Shown here: one piece after another, positions 24,867-33,555 of the stretch
How the letters are laid out: each line of letters opens with the position of its first letter
Position numbering within the stretch: the first letter of the stretch is position 1
Source of the DNA: G963665185 sp049723905
GTDB taxonomy: Bacteria > Desulfobacterota > Desulfovibrionia > Desulfovibrionales > Desulfovibrionaceae
Length of the DNA stretch: 64,000 bases
NCBI RefSeq assembly: GCF_049723905.1
Contig: NZ_JBJKFD010000001.1
Coordinates: 4,092,001-4,156,000, forward strand
Reading direction: 5' to 3'
Position numbers and translations under genes: made by a program
Notes under the pieces: generated by a model
The model's database searches: none
What the model was told of the DNA's origin: nothing
What the model saw: the letters and a program-made list of their open reading frames with translations, nothing else

Positions 24867-27698
24867 TTATTTGCCGGATGTGATGATGAGTGTCGCGGCC
24901 TTATCGGGTTGCAGGTAGTTTTGGACCATTTGGTCCAATTCCTCTACGGTAAGGTCTTGCATGATTTTGTTTTCGTCGCGGCTCCATTGCACCTGTTGCG
25001 GGTAGCGGGAAAGTCCGGTCAGCACGGTATCCATCCAGTAGGCATTGGACTGCCGGGCTTCGATCAGCGCGTTCACGGCAGGCTTTCTGGCCCGTTCCAG
25101 TTCATCCTTGGTAATGCCTTCCTTGATAAATTGGGCCGTAAGGTCCCGCACTTCCCTGGCAATCAGGTCAGTCTTGTCCGGGGTGGAGCTGATGTGCGTC
25201 AGGAGCAGGCCGTAGCCGGGGTATGAAGCCAGCGGCATGGCCCCGGCCCAGGGCGAATAGGTCAGCCCCAGTTTTTCGCGGATAACCTTGCGCATCCGTT
25301 CGCCGAACACTTCCGCCACCAGGCGCATGCCCAACCGCTCGCGCTGGTTGGCGTAGCCGCTGGAAGGAAAGCTTACCGAAACAACGGCCTGTTCGATCTC
25401 GCTGTCGGCCTTCAGCTGCAGCTCCTTGCCTGCGGGGAACACGGCAGAGCCCTGGTCCTTTGGCGTGTAGTTGCGTTGCGGCAGGGTGCCGAAGACCTTT
25501 GCCACGGACTGGATAACCGCTTCCGTGTCCACGTCGCCCACGATGTCGATTTCCAGCGGAGCGTTCGTCAGGTAGGGAGTCAGCCAGTCGCGTACGGTAT
25601 CCAGCGTGTAGGGTGCGAAGGCTTCGGGAGCCGAGCGTCCAAGCCGGTTGTTGCCGCCGCTGAAAAAGCGGAAGGCGCGGGCCTGGAACAGCCCGTCAAC
25701 GGTCTTGTCCTGGGAGGCGGCAGCCTTGACCAGCTCGGTTTTGGCTTTGGCAAATGCGGTTTCCGACCAGGTAACATTGTACAGGCTGGCCCGCATCAGA
25801 CGCAGGAGATATTCCTCCTCGCCGCTCAGGGAAAAGCCGGATTCGATGAATCGTCCCGGTTCGGCCGCAAGCTCGAAGCCCAGGGTGCGTCCGGCCAGGG
25901 CGTCTTCCAGTTCCTGTTGGCTGAGTCCCAGCATTCCGGACTCGTTGGCTGTTTCAATGGCAAGCCGGGCAAGTCCCTGTTGGTTTTCAGCCTGTCCCCG
26001 GCGTCCGTTGCCAAAGACAAGATTGATGTTGGTTTTCCCTTTTTCGAATTCCGTGCGCATGATGTTCAGCCGAATGCCGTTGGCAAATTCGATGCTGCTC
26101 ATGTCCGGATTTTTTTCATCGGTCCGCTTGGCGATTTTGCCCGGCTCACCAACCGCGGGCAGGGCGAGTTGCTTTGCCGTTTTCAGCTTGGGCCTGGGAA
26201 CATTCACAGCCGCGCTTTCCGCCCAGGCCATGGCCAGGGCGAACTCGGGATTGTACTTGCCGTCCAGGGGCTTGGGGCTTTCCAGGCTCAGCAGCCTGTG
26301 CCCGGTATTCCAGGCAGCCTTCCAGGCGTCCTGCACCGCGCTTATATCCGCCTGCTCCGCCATGGGTTTCTGCAGGTCGCGTTCCTGTTCCGGGGAGAGA
26401 AAGACTTCGTCTGAGGTAACGGCCTGCATCAGTTCCTGGGAAAGCTGCTGGCTGGTGCGGGCCTTTTGGGTTTGCACGGCAGAGTCCAGGGCGGCCAGGT
26501 AGCGTTTCTTGGCCCGTTGCAGTTCAGCGGGCGTAAATCCCCATTTCAGGGACGAACGCAGCTGTTGTTCCAAAAGCCCAAGGCAGGCTTTCCACTGGCC
26601 GGGTTCGCATTCGCCGTTGATGCCGGTCATGGTGTAGGCGTTCAAAAAGTCGTAGCGCATGGAGTCGCCGCGTAACAGTTTTCCGCCTTCCTTTTCCGAG
26701 AGTGCGGCAAGACGCTCGTTGAACATCAGCAGGGCCAGCTGGTGCAGAACGTCCTCGCGACGCTGGGCCGAGTTGTCCACTGCGTCGGGAGCGTCGGACA
26801 GCACCGAGATGGAAACCTTGGAGACGGCGCTTTCCGGGTTGACAGCAAAATAGGTCTGCAATCCGTCGTGGCCGTAGCTGTCCACCCGGGGAAGTTTCTT
26901 GTCCTGGCGTTCCGGCGCGCGGGACTTGAGGTCGCTGAAGTATTCGTCCACCAGGCGGACGGCTTCCTTGGCCTGCACGTCGCCAACCACCACCACGGCC
27001 ATGCGTTCCGGCCTGTACCATGTGTCGTAGTAATCACGCAGGAGTTTCGCGTCCGCCGCCTTGATGACCTTTTCTTCGCCTATGGGCAGGCGGTCGGGGA
27101 TGATCGATCCGGGAAAGTAGAAGTTCAGTTCGCTTTTCAGGTTGCGGTAGCTCTGCGAATCGCGGGCCGTCTTTTCCGACAGAATAACGCCGCGTTCGCG
27201 GGCCACCTCGGACTGCAGAATGAGCGCCTCGCCTGCATAATCACGCAGGATGCGCAGTCCGTCGCGCAGGCTCTGTTCCTTGTCGTCGGGCAGGCGCACG
27301 TCGTACACGGTTTCGTCGAATCCCGTGTGGGCGTTGGCGTCGGCTCCGAAATTCATGCCCAGCCGCTGAAAGTGTTTGATCAGTTCGCCGGGTTTGAAAT
27401 GGGTGGAGCCGCAAAAGGCGATGTGTTCCATAAAATGGGCCAGACCACGCTGATTTTCGCGTTCCTGAAACGAGCCCGATTCCACAACCAGATGCATGTC
27501 CACCCGTTTTTCGGGCTGGGTGTTGGGCATAACGGCGTAGCGCACGCCGTTGTTCAGCACGCCGAAGGTGACGGACGGGTCGGCTTTCAGGTCGGATACG
27601 TCCTGCGGCCACTGGGGGAGGGGCTTGGCCTGGGAGATGATGGGAAGAATGAGCAGGACCGCGAGAGTCCAGACAATACTTTGCAATCGAATGCGCAT
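24867..27698 (-). CDS. M16-family zinc metalloprotease, exported
   Basis: A 943-residue pitrilysin-type peptidase. A signal peptide (VWTLAVLLILPIISQA) precedes the mature protein. The inverted zinc motif HFMEH is at residues 88-92, with the third ligand further on. The second, inactive-type M16 half covers about residues 520-920 (MSSIEFANGIRLNIMRTEFEKGK, typical second-half start). This is the long two-domain form seen in Gram-negative periplasmic PqqL/YhjJ-like enzymes. The ATG at 27698 follows AAGGAGG. It is a single-gene unit closed by a strong terminator. The substrate is unknown, probably small peptides or unfolded periplasmic proteins. Confidence 0.9.
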   Translation of the reverse strand: MRIRLQSIVWTLAVLLILPIISQAKPLPQWPQDVSDLKADPSVTFGVLNNGVRYAVMPNTQPEKRVDMHLVVESGSFQERENQRGLAHFMEHIAFCGSTHFKPGELIKHFQRLGMNFGADANAHTGFDETVYDVRLPDDKEQSLRDGLRILRDYAGEALILQSEVARERGVILSEKTARDSQSYRNLKSELNFYFPGSIIPDRLPIGEEKVIKAADAKLLRDYYDTWYRPERMAVVVVGDVQAKEAVRLVDEYFSDLKSRAPERQDKKLPRVDSYGHDGLQTYFAVNPESAVSKVSISVLSDAPDAVDNSAQRREDVLHQLALLMFNERLAALSEKEGGKLLRGDSMRYDFLNAYTMTGINGECEPGQWKACLGLLEQQLRSSLKWGFTPAELQRAKKRYLAALDSAVQTQKARTSQQLSQELMQAVTSDEVFLSPEQERDLQKPMAEQADISAVQDAWKAAWNTGHRLLSLESPKPLDGKYNPEFALAMAWAESAAVNVPRPKLKTAKQLALPAVGEPGKIAKRTDEKNPDMSSIEFANGIRLNIMRTEFEKGKTNINLVFGNGRRGQAENQQGLARLAIETANESGMLGLSQQELEDALAGRTLGFELAAEPGRFIESGFSLSGEEEYLLRLMRASLYNVTWSETAFAKAKTELVKAAASQDKTVDGLFQARAFRFFSGGNNRLGRSAPEAFAPYTLDTVRDWLTPYLTNAPLEIDIVGDVDTEAVIQSVAKVFGTLPQRNYTPKDQGSAVFPAGKELQLKADSEIEQAVVSVSFPSSGYANQRERLGMRLVAEVFGERMRKVIREKLGLTYSPWAGAMPLASYPGYGLLLTHISSTPDKTDLIAREVRDLTAQFIKEGITKDELERARKPAVNALIEARQSNAYWMDTVLTGLSRYPQQVQWSRDENKIMQDLTVEELDQMVQNYLQPDKAATLIITSGK

Positions 27699-27759
27699 GA
27701 AGCGCCTCCTTGATATATTTTTCGGTGTGCACAAGGCCGGGTTGCGTTTTCGCCTGTTC

Positions 27760-27781
27760 AGAAGTAAGAATAATTACTTCT
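27760..27781. promoter_or_regulatory. Palindrome upstream of the M16 gene
   Basis: AGAAGTAA and TTACTTCT are exact inverted arms 6 bases apart, about 62 bases before the protease start codon. This could be a regulator site; the AAGTA half-site recurs at 27986-28004. Confidence 0.4.
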
Positions 27782-27985
27782 AAGTTTTGACTCGTCAAGA
27801 TGAGGACGGATCATTTATCCGGCAAGGCACACCAATTGTATCCAATAAGTACCAAAAAAGCGTCAGTCCAGGCGCGATTGTCTTTTTCCCGACACTATGG
27901 GCTGATATTTGGTTTCTTGAGTCCTCTTTTCAATTTATGGCTGGTTTACAATTTTTAAAACTATTTCCCTTCACATTCGCATGAT

Positions 27986-28004
27986 TTAAGTATGTATTAC
28001 TTAA
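27986..28004. promoter_or_regulatory. Palindrome in the surface-protein leader
   Basis: TTAAGTA and TACTTAA are exact inverted arms with a 5-base centre, sharing AAGTA/TACTT with the palindrome at 27760-27781. Possible operator. Confidence 0.35.
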
Positions 28005-28037
28005 ATGCTGAAGTGCTTATATAGTACTTCAGCATTT
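28003..28037 (+). terminator. Terminator-like hairpin with no gene before it
   Basis: Arms AAATGCTGAAGT and ACTTCAGCATTT are followed by TTATTTTG. No plus-strand gene ends here, so it may end a small untranslated transcript or act as an attenuator of the surface-protein gene. Confidence 0.5.
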
Positions 28038-28231
28038 TATTTTGTGATGGATGTAAGTTTTTTGAAAATGAAGTTCTGACATGTATGTGAAGTTTTATAT
28101 CGATTTTTTCTATTTGGCTGAATTTTACAATACATTTTTGTAGTTTTTTTAAAAAGTCCTGGAATTAAATTCATTTTATTTTTAAATAGAAAAATTAAAA
28201 GTACTAAAAAATTAATACCCGAGGAGGGGGG

Positions 28232-31066
28232 ATGTCTATTACTGCACCAGATTATACTACAAAGGTACAAGCCTATTTTAAGGCCAGCCTGGGGCGTTTT
28301 GCTTCGGCGGAAGAACTTTCCACCTGGGCAACTGAATTGCTTGGAAATAATGGCAATGTCTGGGGGAACACTGCTGACGAAAGCCTTCAGAAATATGTAA
28401 GCAGTCTTGCCGGATGGGGGGAAGACGCTCCTTCAGAGAAAGATGCGCAGTCTCAGGTGGATACGGTGCTGACCAATATGTTCGGCACGTCGGATATGAA
28501 TGAGGGAATTAAGACATACTACGTGGAAAATTTGGTTGAAGGTACAATCAAATCGCGTGGGTTGGTCAACGCAATTATTAACGACCTGCATCTTATGCCC
28601 AAAGTGGACGGCTCGTACGACGCTCCTGCAGGGTGGGATTTTGGCCCGGGTACATCCTTGGTTACGGAAGCCGAAGCCATGTTTTATGAAACAAACATGG
28701 TGGATGGCAAGGATGTGAACCTGGCAGGATCGGTTGTTGATGGGCGTATCAAGGGTGCCACTGTGTTCGCAGACTTGGATGGCGACGGGGTATTGGATGC
28801 CGACGAGCCATTCACAACAACAGATGCCAACGGTGATTTTGACGCAAATTTTTTGGATAACGCCGCCAGTGCTCCATTGGTTGCCTTTGGTGGAACCGAT
28901 ATTGCCACGAACTTGCCTTTTAAGGGTATAATGTCGGCTCCCAAGGGATCGACCGTGCTTACGCCTTTAACCACGCTTCTGCATGCTATGGTGAATTCCG
29001 GAGTCAGCTTGGACAGTGCAGAGGCAAGCATGGGGCAGATTTTTAATTTGCCTACGGGCGTGGATATCAAGACTTTTGACGCAACCAACATTGATACAAG
29101 TGCAGCAAGCTCTGCGACCAAACAGAATGCTGTTACGATGTATGCCGCAGCTGCTGAGGTTGCCAACCTTATCTCGCAGATAACCAGTGCTCTGGAAGGT
29201 GCAGATGGAAGTCTGACTGGCGAGGCTGCGGCGAAGGCAGCGATTGCGGCGCTTGCAGACAAGGCTGCGAAGGCGGCAGATGCCGGCACGGATCTGGACT
29301 TGTCCAACCCGGAGAATGTCAAAGACATCCTGCTCGATTCCGCCCAAAAAGCGGACAGCGACGCCGGGGCGGATACCTCCTCAGATATTGGGGTGGTGGC
29401 TGACTCTGTCTCGGAAGTGATGGCAGCCGCCAACGCGAAAGTTAAAGAAGCGGCGGGCGAAAGCGGCAGCATGAATGATGTGTTGAAAAGTATCGCCAGG
29501 GTTCAGCATGTGGCAGGAGGGGAAGCAGCGGACTCCATAAAAAACGGAGTAAGCAGCGGTGACATGAGTGAGGCAAAGGATTCCTATAAAGGGTCCAATT
29601 TGGATAACGCCATCCATGATGCTGCAAGCCAGACCGACAAGGTGAACATTGGCGATCATGGAACCGCCCCTTCTCCGACTCCAACTCCGACTCCAACTCC
29701 GACTCCGACTCCAACTCCGACGTTTACCTTGGTATCTGATGGAAGTGGTGACTACTCTTTTGGGGGCACTGCATCAGGTGATATTACCCTTTCCATTGAC
29801 AGCTCCACCCAGGAAGTGAGTTTTCAACGGAAAGGGCTGACTGCGGCAACAACTCTTGCCATGGCTAATATTTTAGATGGAAGCGCAAGTCTGAACGTAG
29901 CCACAGGGCAAAATTTGGCATTGACCCTGGAACAGACAACGGACCTGGCTGCACCCTCCACGCATACGGATATCCATGGAACGGGCAACGTGGATATTGG
30001 TACGGACACGATTGCTACGGATCTTGATCTTTCCTTTCTCTCCGTATCTTCGGTTTCATTTGACAGGGGGGAAGATCTGGCTATCGCCCAAAGCGCAATC
30101 CTTACGTCTTCCAGCACTTTCATGGATAACGTAACCATTACCGGCGATGGAGCAGTCAATCTTGTGGCTTCATCCAGCACAACAGGAATCCATCTTGATG
30201 TTCAGACAGGAAGGTCTAGCACTTTTAATTACATAGAGGCAACGGCTGGTAATGACGTAATTTCGGTTACCGGAACCGGGATAAATTATATTACCCCCGG
30301 AAAAGGAGCTGATGTACTTACCCTGGGGGATGGAACAGGGGGTGATCAAATTTTTGTTTGGGGGGGCGATTCTTCTTCCCACTCAGCCTCGGATACACCA
30401 CGTGAGGACGCTCAAGGGGCGTTTATAACGTTTTCGAGCATTAAAAGTTCGTTGAGCCCAGGGGATGCCCTTGTCTTTACTTACAATGAAACGAAGTATA
30501 CGGCGACTTTGAGCCACGATTCAACGGAGCTTTCCGGACTGCAACAGGACATTGAAAATGCACTGGATAGTGCCAACGGCAAGCTGGGTTCCGGCAAGGT
30601 GACAGTGTCTCTGGATGGCAATGATCTGGTGCTGACTTCTGCAGACACTGCAAAGACCTTGACCGGAAGTACGTTTATAGATGTTGGCACGTCCCATTCC
30701 GCTCCTGGTGCTGTCGACCGGATTTCTAACTTCCAGATCGGAACCGATTTTTTAAGTATTGTTGGAGCGTCGTCAATGAGTTCTGACCACGGCAGTACAG
30801 TCAATAGAATTGTGATGACCGTTGTGAATGGATTTATCACTACCCAATCTCTACACACCGTTGATGACGTTATACTGGCGGCTTTGACCGATCTTGGGGA
30901 CACTTCTGATGTCGTGGCCTATTGCGATGGGGATAACACCTACGTTATTCAAGGCAATGGGATTGTGGGAGAGCAGCCGAGTGATGTCGTTGTCGAACTG
31001 GTTGGGATTTCATTCACCGATATTTCAGGTCATAGCGTGGCTGAATTTGTAGATTTAATTAACTAA
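28232..31066 (+). CDS. Large secreted surface protein with DUF4214-like N-terminus
   Basis: A 944-residue acidic protein, cysteine-poor, lacking a Sec signal. Residues 1-130 resemble DUF4214-type modules (VQAYFKASLGRFASAEELSTW). A Ca-binding-like segment follows (ATVFADLDGDGVLDADEPF, then TTDANGDF). Next is an Ala-rich helical stretch, a Pro-Thr linker near residues 480-497, and beta-rich C-terminal repeats with GNDVISVTGTG and GKGADVLTLGDG, RTX-like. The C-terminus is hydrophobic (SVAEFVDLIN). All of this fits a type I secretion substrate or S-layer-like adhesin of Desulfovibrio. The start has the strong GAGGAGGGGG site. No secretion genes lie beside it. A terminator follows. Confidence 0.75.
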   Translation: MSITAPDYTTKVQAYFKASLGRFASAEELSTWATELLGNNGNVWGNTADESLQKYVSSLAGWGEDAPSEKDAQSQVDTVLTNMFGTSDMNEGIKTYYVENLVEGTIKSRGLVNAIINDLHLMPKVDGSYDAPAGWDFGPGTSLVTEAEAMFYETNMVDGKDVNLAGSVVDGRIKGATVFADLDGDGVLDADEPFTTTDANGDFDANFLDNAASAPLVAFGGTDIATNLPFKGIMSAPKGSTVLTPLTTLLHAMVNSGVSLDSAEASMGQIFNLPTGVDIKTFDATNIDTSAASSATKQNAVTMYAAAAEVANLISQITSALEGADGSLTGEAAAKAAIAALADKAAKAADAGTDLDLSNPENVKDILLDSAQKADSDAGADTSSDIGVVADSVSEVMAAANAKVKEAAGESGSMNDVLKSIARVQHVAGGEAADSIKNGVSSGDMSEAKDSYKGSNLDNAIHDAASQTDKVNIGDHGTAPSPTPTPTPTPTPTPTPTFTLVSDGSGDYSFGGTASGDITLSIDSSTQEVSFQRKGLTAATTLAMANILDGSASLNVATGQNLALTLEQTTDLAAPSTHTDIHGTGNVDIGTDTIATDLDLSFLSVSSVSFDRGEDLAIAQSAILTSSSTFMDNVTITGDGAVNLVASSSTTGIHLDVQTGRSSTFNYIEATAGNDVISVTGTGINYITPGKGADVLTLGDGTGGDQIFVWGGDSSSHSASDTPREDAQGAFITFSSIKSSLSPGDALVFTYNETKYTATLSHDSTELSGLQQDIENALDSANGKLGSGKVTVSLDGNDLVLTSADTAKTLTGSTFIDVGTSHSAPGAVDRISNFQIGTDFLSIVGASSMSSDHGSTVNRIVMTVVNGFITTQSLHTVDDVILAALTDLGDTSDVVAYCDGDNTYVIQGNGIVGEQPSDVVVELVGISFTDISGHSVAEFVDLIN
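29672..29722 (+). repeat. 6-bp tandem repeat coding for a Pro-Thr linker
   Basis: About eight alternating units CTCCGA and CTCCAA encode a (PT)n linker within the surface protein. Such repeats change length by slippage in steps of two residues without a frameshift. Confidence 0.9.
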
Positions 31067-31108
31067 GTGATGCAAGACGGGCTACAAGTCTGCTGATTGT
31101 AAAAACAA

Positions 31109-31142
31109 ACTCCCCGCCTCATTAATGAGGCGGGGAGTTTTT
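31109..31142 (+). terminator. Intrinsic terminator of the surface-protein gene
   Basis: Arms AACTCCCCGCCTCATT and AATGAGGCGGGGAGTT form a perfect stem followed by TTTTTAT. Confidence 0.92.
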
Positions 31143-31249
31143 ATATTAAAGTCTGATGATACTCTTCCAGAAGCTCGCAAGGGACACAGCGGCGAAAATT
31201 TCCCCCCTGTTGAAGGCATATTGGTTTGGGCGTCTCAATGCTGAATAGA

Positions 31250-31320
31250 GCCAGCCTGCATTGCAGATAATTGTGCAGACCGTGCTTGCCGTCTGCGCCG
31301 CCCATGCCGGACTTGCGTCC
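31250..31320 (-). pseudogene. Relic of an aldehyde dehydrogenase C-terminus
   Basis: The minus strand reads GRKSGMGGADGKHGLHNYLQ, matching WRKSGIGGADGKHGLYEYLQ at the end of the intact aldA gene 2.3 kb away. At base level, 31262-31320 differs from 33584-33642 at about 8 of 59 positions. Nothing else of the gene remains. HGLH at the match is closer to E. coli AldA than is the intact copy, so it may come from a lost paralogue. Confidence 0.75.
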
Positions 31321-31640
31321 ATATATGACAGACGTTCAAACTTGTGATGGATTTCCAGATATGAGGTGAAAGTTGCTTGCGTTTTTGATAAGAATTGTTA
31401 TTTCTTAAGAGCTTTTTTGTAAAACAGAGGTAAGCAGACGCGTCCACTCGACCTGCAACCGAAAAAAATAGCAAATACTGAACTGGGCTTGTTTTACTGG
31501 TTTTTAGGCCTCGTATGGCGCAGGGCGGGAAAAAAATCAGGATTGGAGATTTTCTTGAACCTCTCCCCGTACCTTTGCTATAAAGATAAGAGCCTCTTGC
31601 AACTTTGCTTCCCCCAACCCTGTTTTTCTGGAGGGCTTCA
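31321..31640. other. Intergenic region before the reductase gene
   Basis: Nothing coding was recognised beyond the relic. The promoter of the reductase gene should lie here. Confidence 0.35.
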
Positions 31641-33305
31641 ATGAGTTTGTTTTTCGGCAAAAATAAGAATTCCGACGAAAAGAAAGAAGACTGGCTCATT
31701 CCCGAAGACAGCCATAAGCATCTGGCCGATGTTTTTTCCAAGCTGGCCGAACCCGTGCATGTGGAGCTATTTTCCGCGGACAAGGTGAACGTCGAGTTCA
31801 CCGATTTCGCCCGGCGTTTTTTGAACGACCTTTCCCGCATCACAGACAATATCGTGTTCGAGGAATTCGCCGTACACAGCGACAAGGGCACGGAGCGCAA
31901 GGTTGAGGCGGCGCCCACCATCGTTATACAGCCCGACAAATACTCCATTCGCATGCTGGGAGCGCCTGCAGGCGAGGAGAGCCGCTCTTTTATCGAGGCC
32001 CTGCTGCTGGTCGGCATGAATACCTCCCAGCTTGGCAAGTCTGCCAAGGAAATGGTCAAGGAGCTGGACGAGGAACGCGCCATCAAGGTGTTTGTCAGCC
32101 CCACCTGTCCTTATTGCCCCGGGCAGGCCATGCATGCCATCAAGTGTGCCATTGAACGGCCCGATCTCATTTCCGCGCAGATTATTGAAATATCCGAAAA
32201 TCCTGATATCGCAGACAAATACGGCGTGGGTAGTGTGCCGCATACCGTGTTCAACGACGAGCTGGAAGCCCTGGGCTTGGAGCCCGAGGAACGGTTTGTG
32301 GTGCAGATGGTGACCCTGCGCAGTGCCGAGGACCTGGCCGAGGAAATGCGCGAAAAAGGAAAGGCCGAAGGCGTGGCCGTGCCCGAACCGACAGAAGACG
32401 TGGACCTCATCATCCTGGGTGCCGGACCCGCAGGGCTGACTGCCGCCATTTACGGCCAGCGCAGCGGGCTGGACTGCCTGGTGCTGGACGGCGGAAACAT
32501 CGGCGGACAGGTGGCCGTTACCCCGGTGGTGGAGAACTACCCGGGCTTTACATCCATCCCCGGTGCCAAGCTGGTGGAAGTGCTTATGCAGCACGCCCGC
32601 GAGTATACGGTTATCCGCGAGTTCGAGCGGGCCGAAGAGCTGAAGGTGGGCAAGCGCATAGAGGTTATGACCTCCAAGGGCATGTACACGGCCCGCGCGC
32701 TTGTGGTGGCCACAGGGGCCAAGTGGCGCAAGCTCGGGGTGCCGGGCGAGGACAAATTCCACGGCCACGGCGTCAGCAACTGCGCTTCGTGCGACGGCTA
32801 TTTTTACAAGGACTCCAAGGTTGTGGTGGTGGGCGGAGGCAATACCGCACTCACCGAGGCCCTGCACCTGCACAACCTGGGGGCGGATGTCACCATCATC
32901 CACCGCCGCGACGAGTTTAGGGGCGAAGAGCATTTGAGCAAGTCCGTGGAAAAACTCGGCATCAATGTGCTTTGGGACAGCGTGGTGACGGAAATTCTGG
33001 GTGATGAAGAACTGACGGGCGTGCGGGTCAAGAATCTGCGTTCCGACGAAAGCAAGGACGTGGAAGCCAAGGGCGTGTTCGTCGCCATCGGCCTGAATCC
33101 CAACTCCGAAGTCGTGCGCGATATTGGTGTGGCTTTGGACAAGTACGGATACATCAGCGTGGACAAGTCCATGCGTACGTCCATTCCGCGTATTTATGCG
33201 GCGGGCGACATTACCGGCGGCTTCCAGCAGATCGTCACGGCCACCAGCGAAGGCGCCACCGCGGCCATGACTGCATTTGAAGACCTACATAAACTAGAGG
33301 CGTAA
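31641..33305 (+). CDS. AhpF-like thioredoxin reductase with tandem thioredoxin folds
   Basis: A 554-residue flavoprotein. Residues 1-120 form a thioredoxin fold without cysteines; residues 145-235 form a second fold with CPYC (156, 159) as redox centre. The thioredoxin-reductase module follows: FAD motif GAGPAG (260-265), active disulfide CASC (381, 384), NADPH motif VVGGGNTALTEA and AAGDITGG. This is the architecture of AhpF, but AhpF normally has CxxC pairs CHNC and CVHC-like and sits beside ahpC, which is not present here. The PDO-like N-half makes reduction of a glutaredoxin-like or peroxiredoxin partner likely. GGAGGG lies before ATG 31641. It probably serves oxidative-stress defence in an anaerobe (inference). 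Confidence 0.88.
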   Translation: MSLFFGKNKNSDEKKEDWLIPEDSHKHLADVFSKLAEPVHVELFSADKVNVEFTDFARRFLNDLSRITDNIVFEEFAVHSDKGTERKVEAAPTIVIQPDKYSIRMLGAPAGEESRSFIEALLLVGMNTSQLGKSAKEMVKELDEERAIKVFVSPTCPYCPGQAMHAIKCAIERPDLISAQIIEISENPDIADKYGVGSVPHTVFNDELEALGLEPEERFVVQMVTLRSAEDLAEEMREKGKAEGVAVPEPTEDVDLIILGAGPAGLTAAIYGQRSGLDCLVLDGGNIGGQVAVTPVVENYPGFTSIPGAKLVEVLMQHAREYTVIREFERAEELKVGKRIEVMTSKGMYTARALVVATGAKWRKLGVPGEDKFHGHGVSNCASCDGYFYKDSKVVVVGGGNTALTEALHLHNLGADVTIIHRRDEFRGEEHLSKSVEKLGINVLWDSVVTEILGDEELTGVRVKNLRSDESKDVEAKGVFVAIGLNPNSEVVRDIGVALDKYGYISVDKSMRTSIPRIYAAGDITGGFQQIVTATSEGATAAMTAFEDLHKLEA

Positions 33306-33321
33306 GGAATTTAGGCTACCG

Positions 33322-33343
33322 AGAAAGGCACGATAGCGGCGTT
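33322..33343 (+). repeat. ERIC-like repeat, left-end fragment
   Basis: Only GAAAGGCACGATAGCGGCGTT of the family is present, then the sequence switches directly into a terminator hairpin. Confidence 0.7.
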
Positions 33344-33384
33344 TAATAAGGCCGGGCAGGTTTAATAACCAGCCCGGCCTTATT
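33342..33384. terminator. Bidirectional terminator between convergent genes
   Basis: Arms AATAAGGCCGGGC and GCCCGGCCTTATT. It can serve the reductase gene (plus) and the aldehyde dehydrogenase gene (minus). Confidence 0.75.
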
Positions 33385-33435
33385 TGCTGTTTAATCTTAG
33401 CTGTTGATTGTACAGCCCAATTGGGCAGGCTGCTT

Positions 33436-33539
33436 AAAAAGGTGCGAGAGCAAGGCGTAAGGAAAATTCAAGGCCGATGCGTACTCTTATGTACGTGAGG
33501 ATTTGAATTTTCCGAAACAACGCCGCTATCGTGCTTTTA
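33436..33539 (-). repeat. ERIC-like palindromic repeat, copy 5
   Basis: A full copy in reverse orientation: GGTGCGAGAGCAAGGCG at its left and CGCCGCTATCGTGC at its right, with inner arms GCGTACTCTTATGTACG. Lies just after the stop of aldA. Confidence 0.9.
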
Positions 33540-33555
33540 TCAGCAGCCAAACTCC

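Larger units (their letters stand above)
27782..28231. other. AT-rich leader of the surface-protein gene
   Basis: No gene was found. The stretch is A+T-rich and contains a palindrome, a terminator-like hairpin and the promoter region of the large surface protein. Confidence 0.4.

Noticed and set aside
31235..32104. Minus-strand frame joining the aldA relic to the region opposite the reductase gene
   Set aside because: Only the first 20 or so codons match a family; the rest is antisense to a well supported gene.
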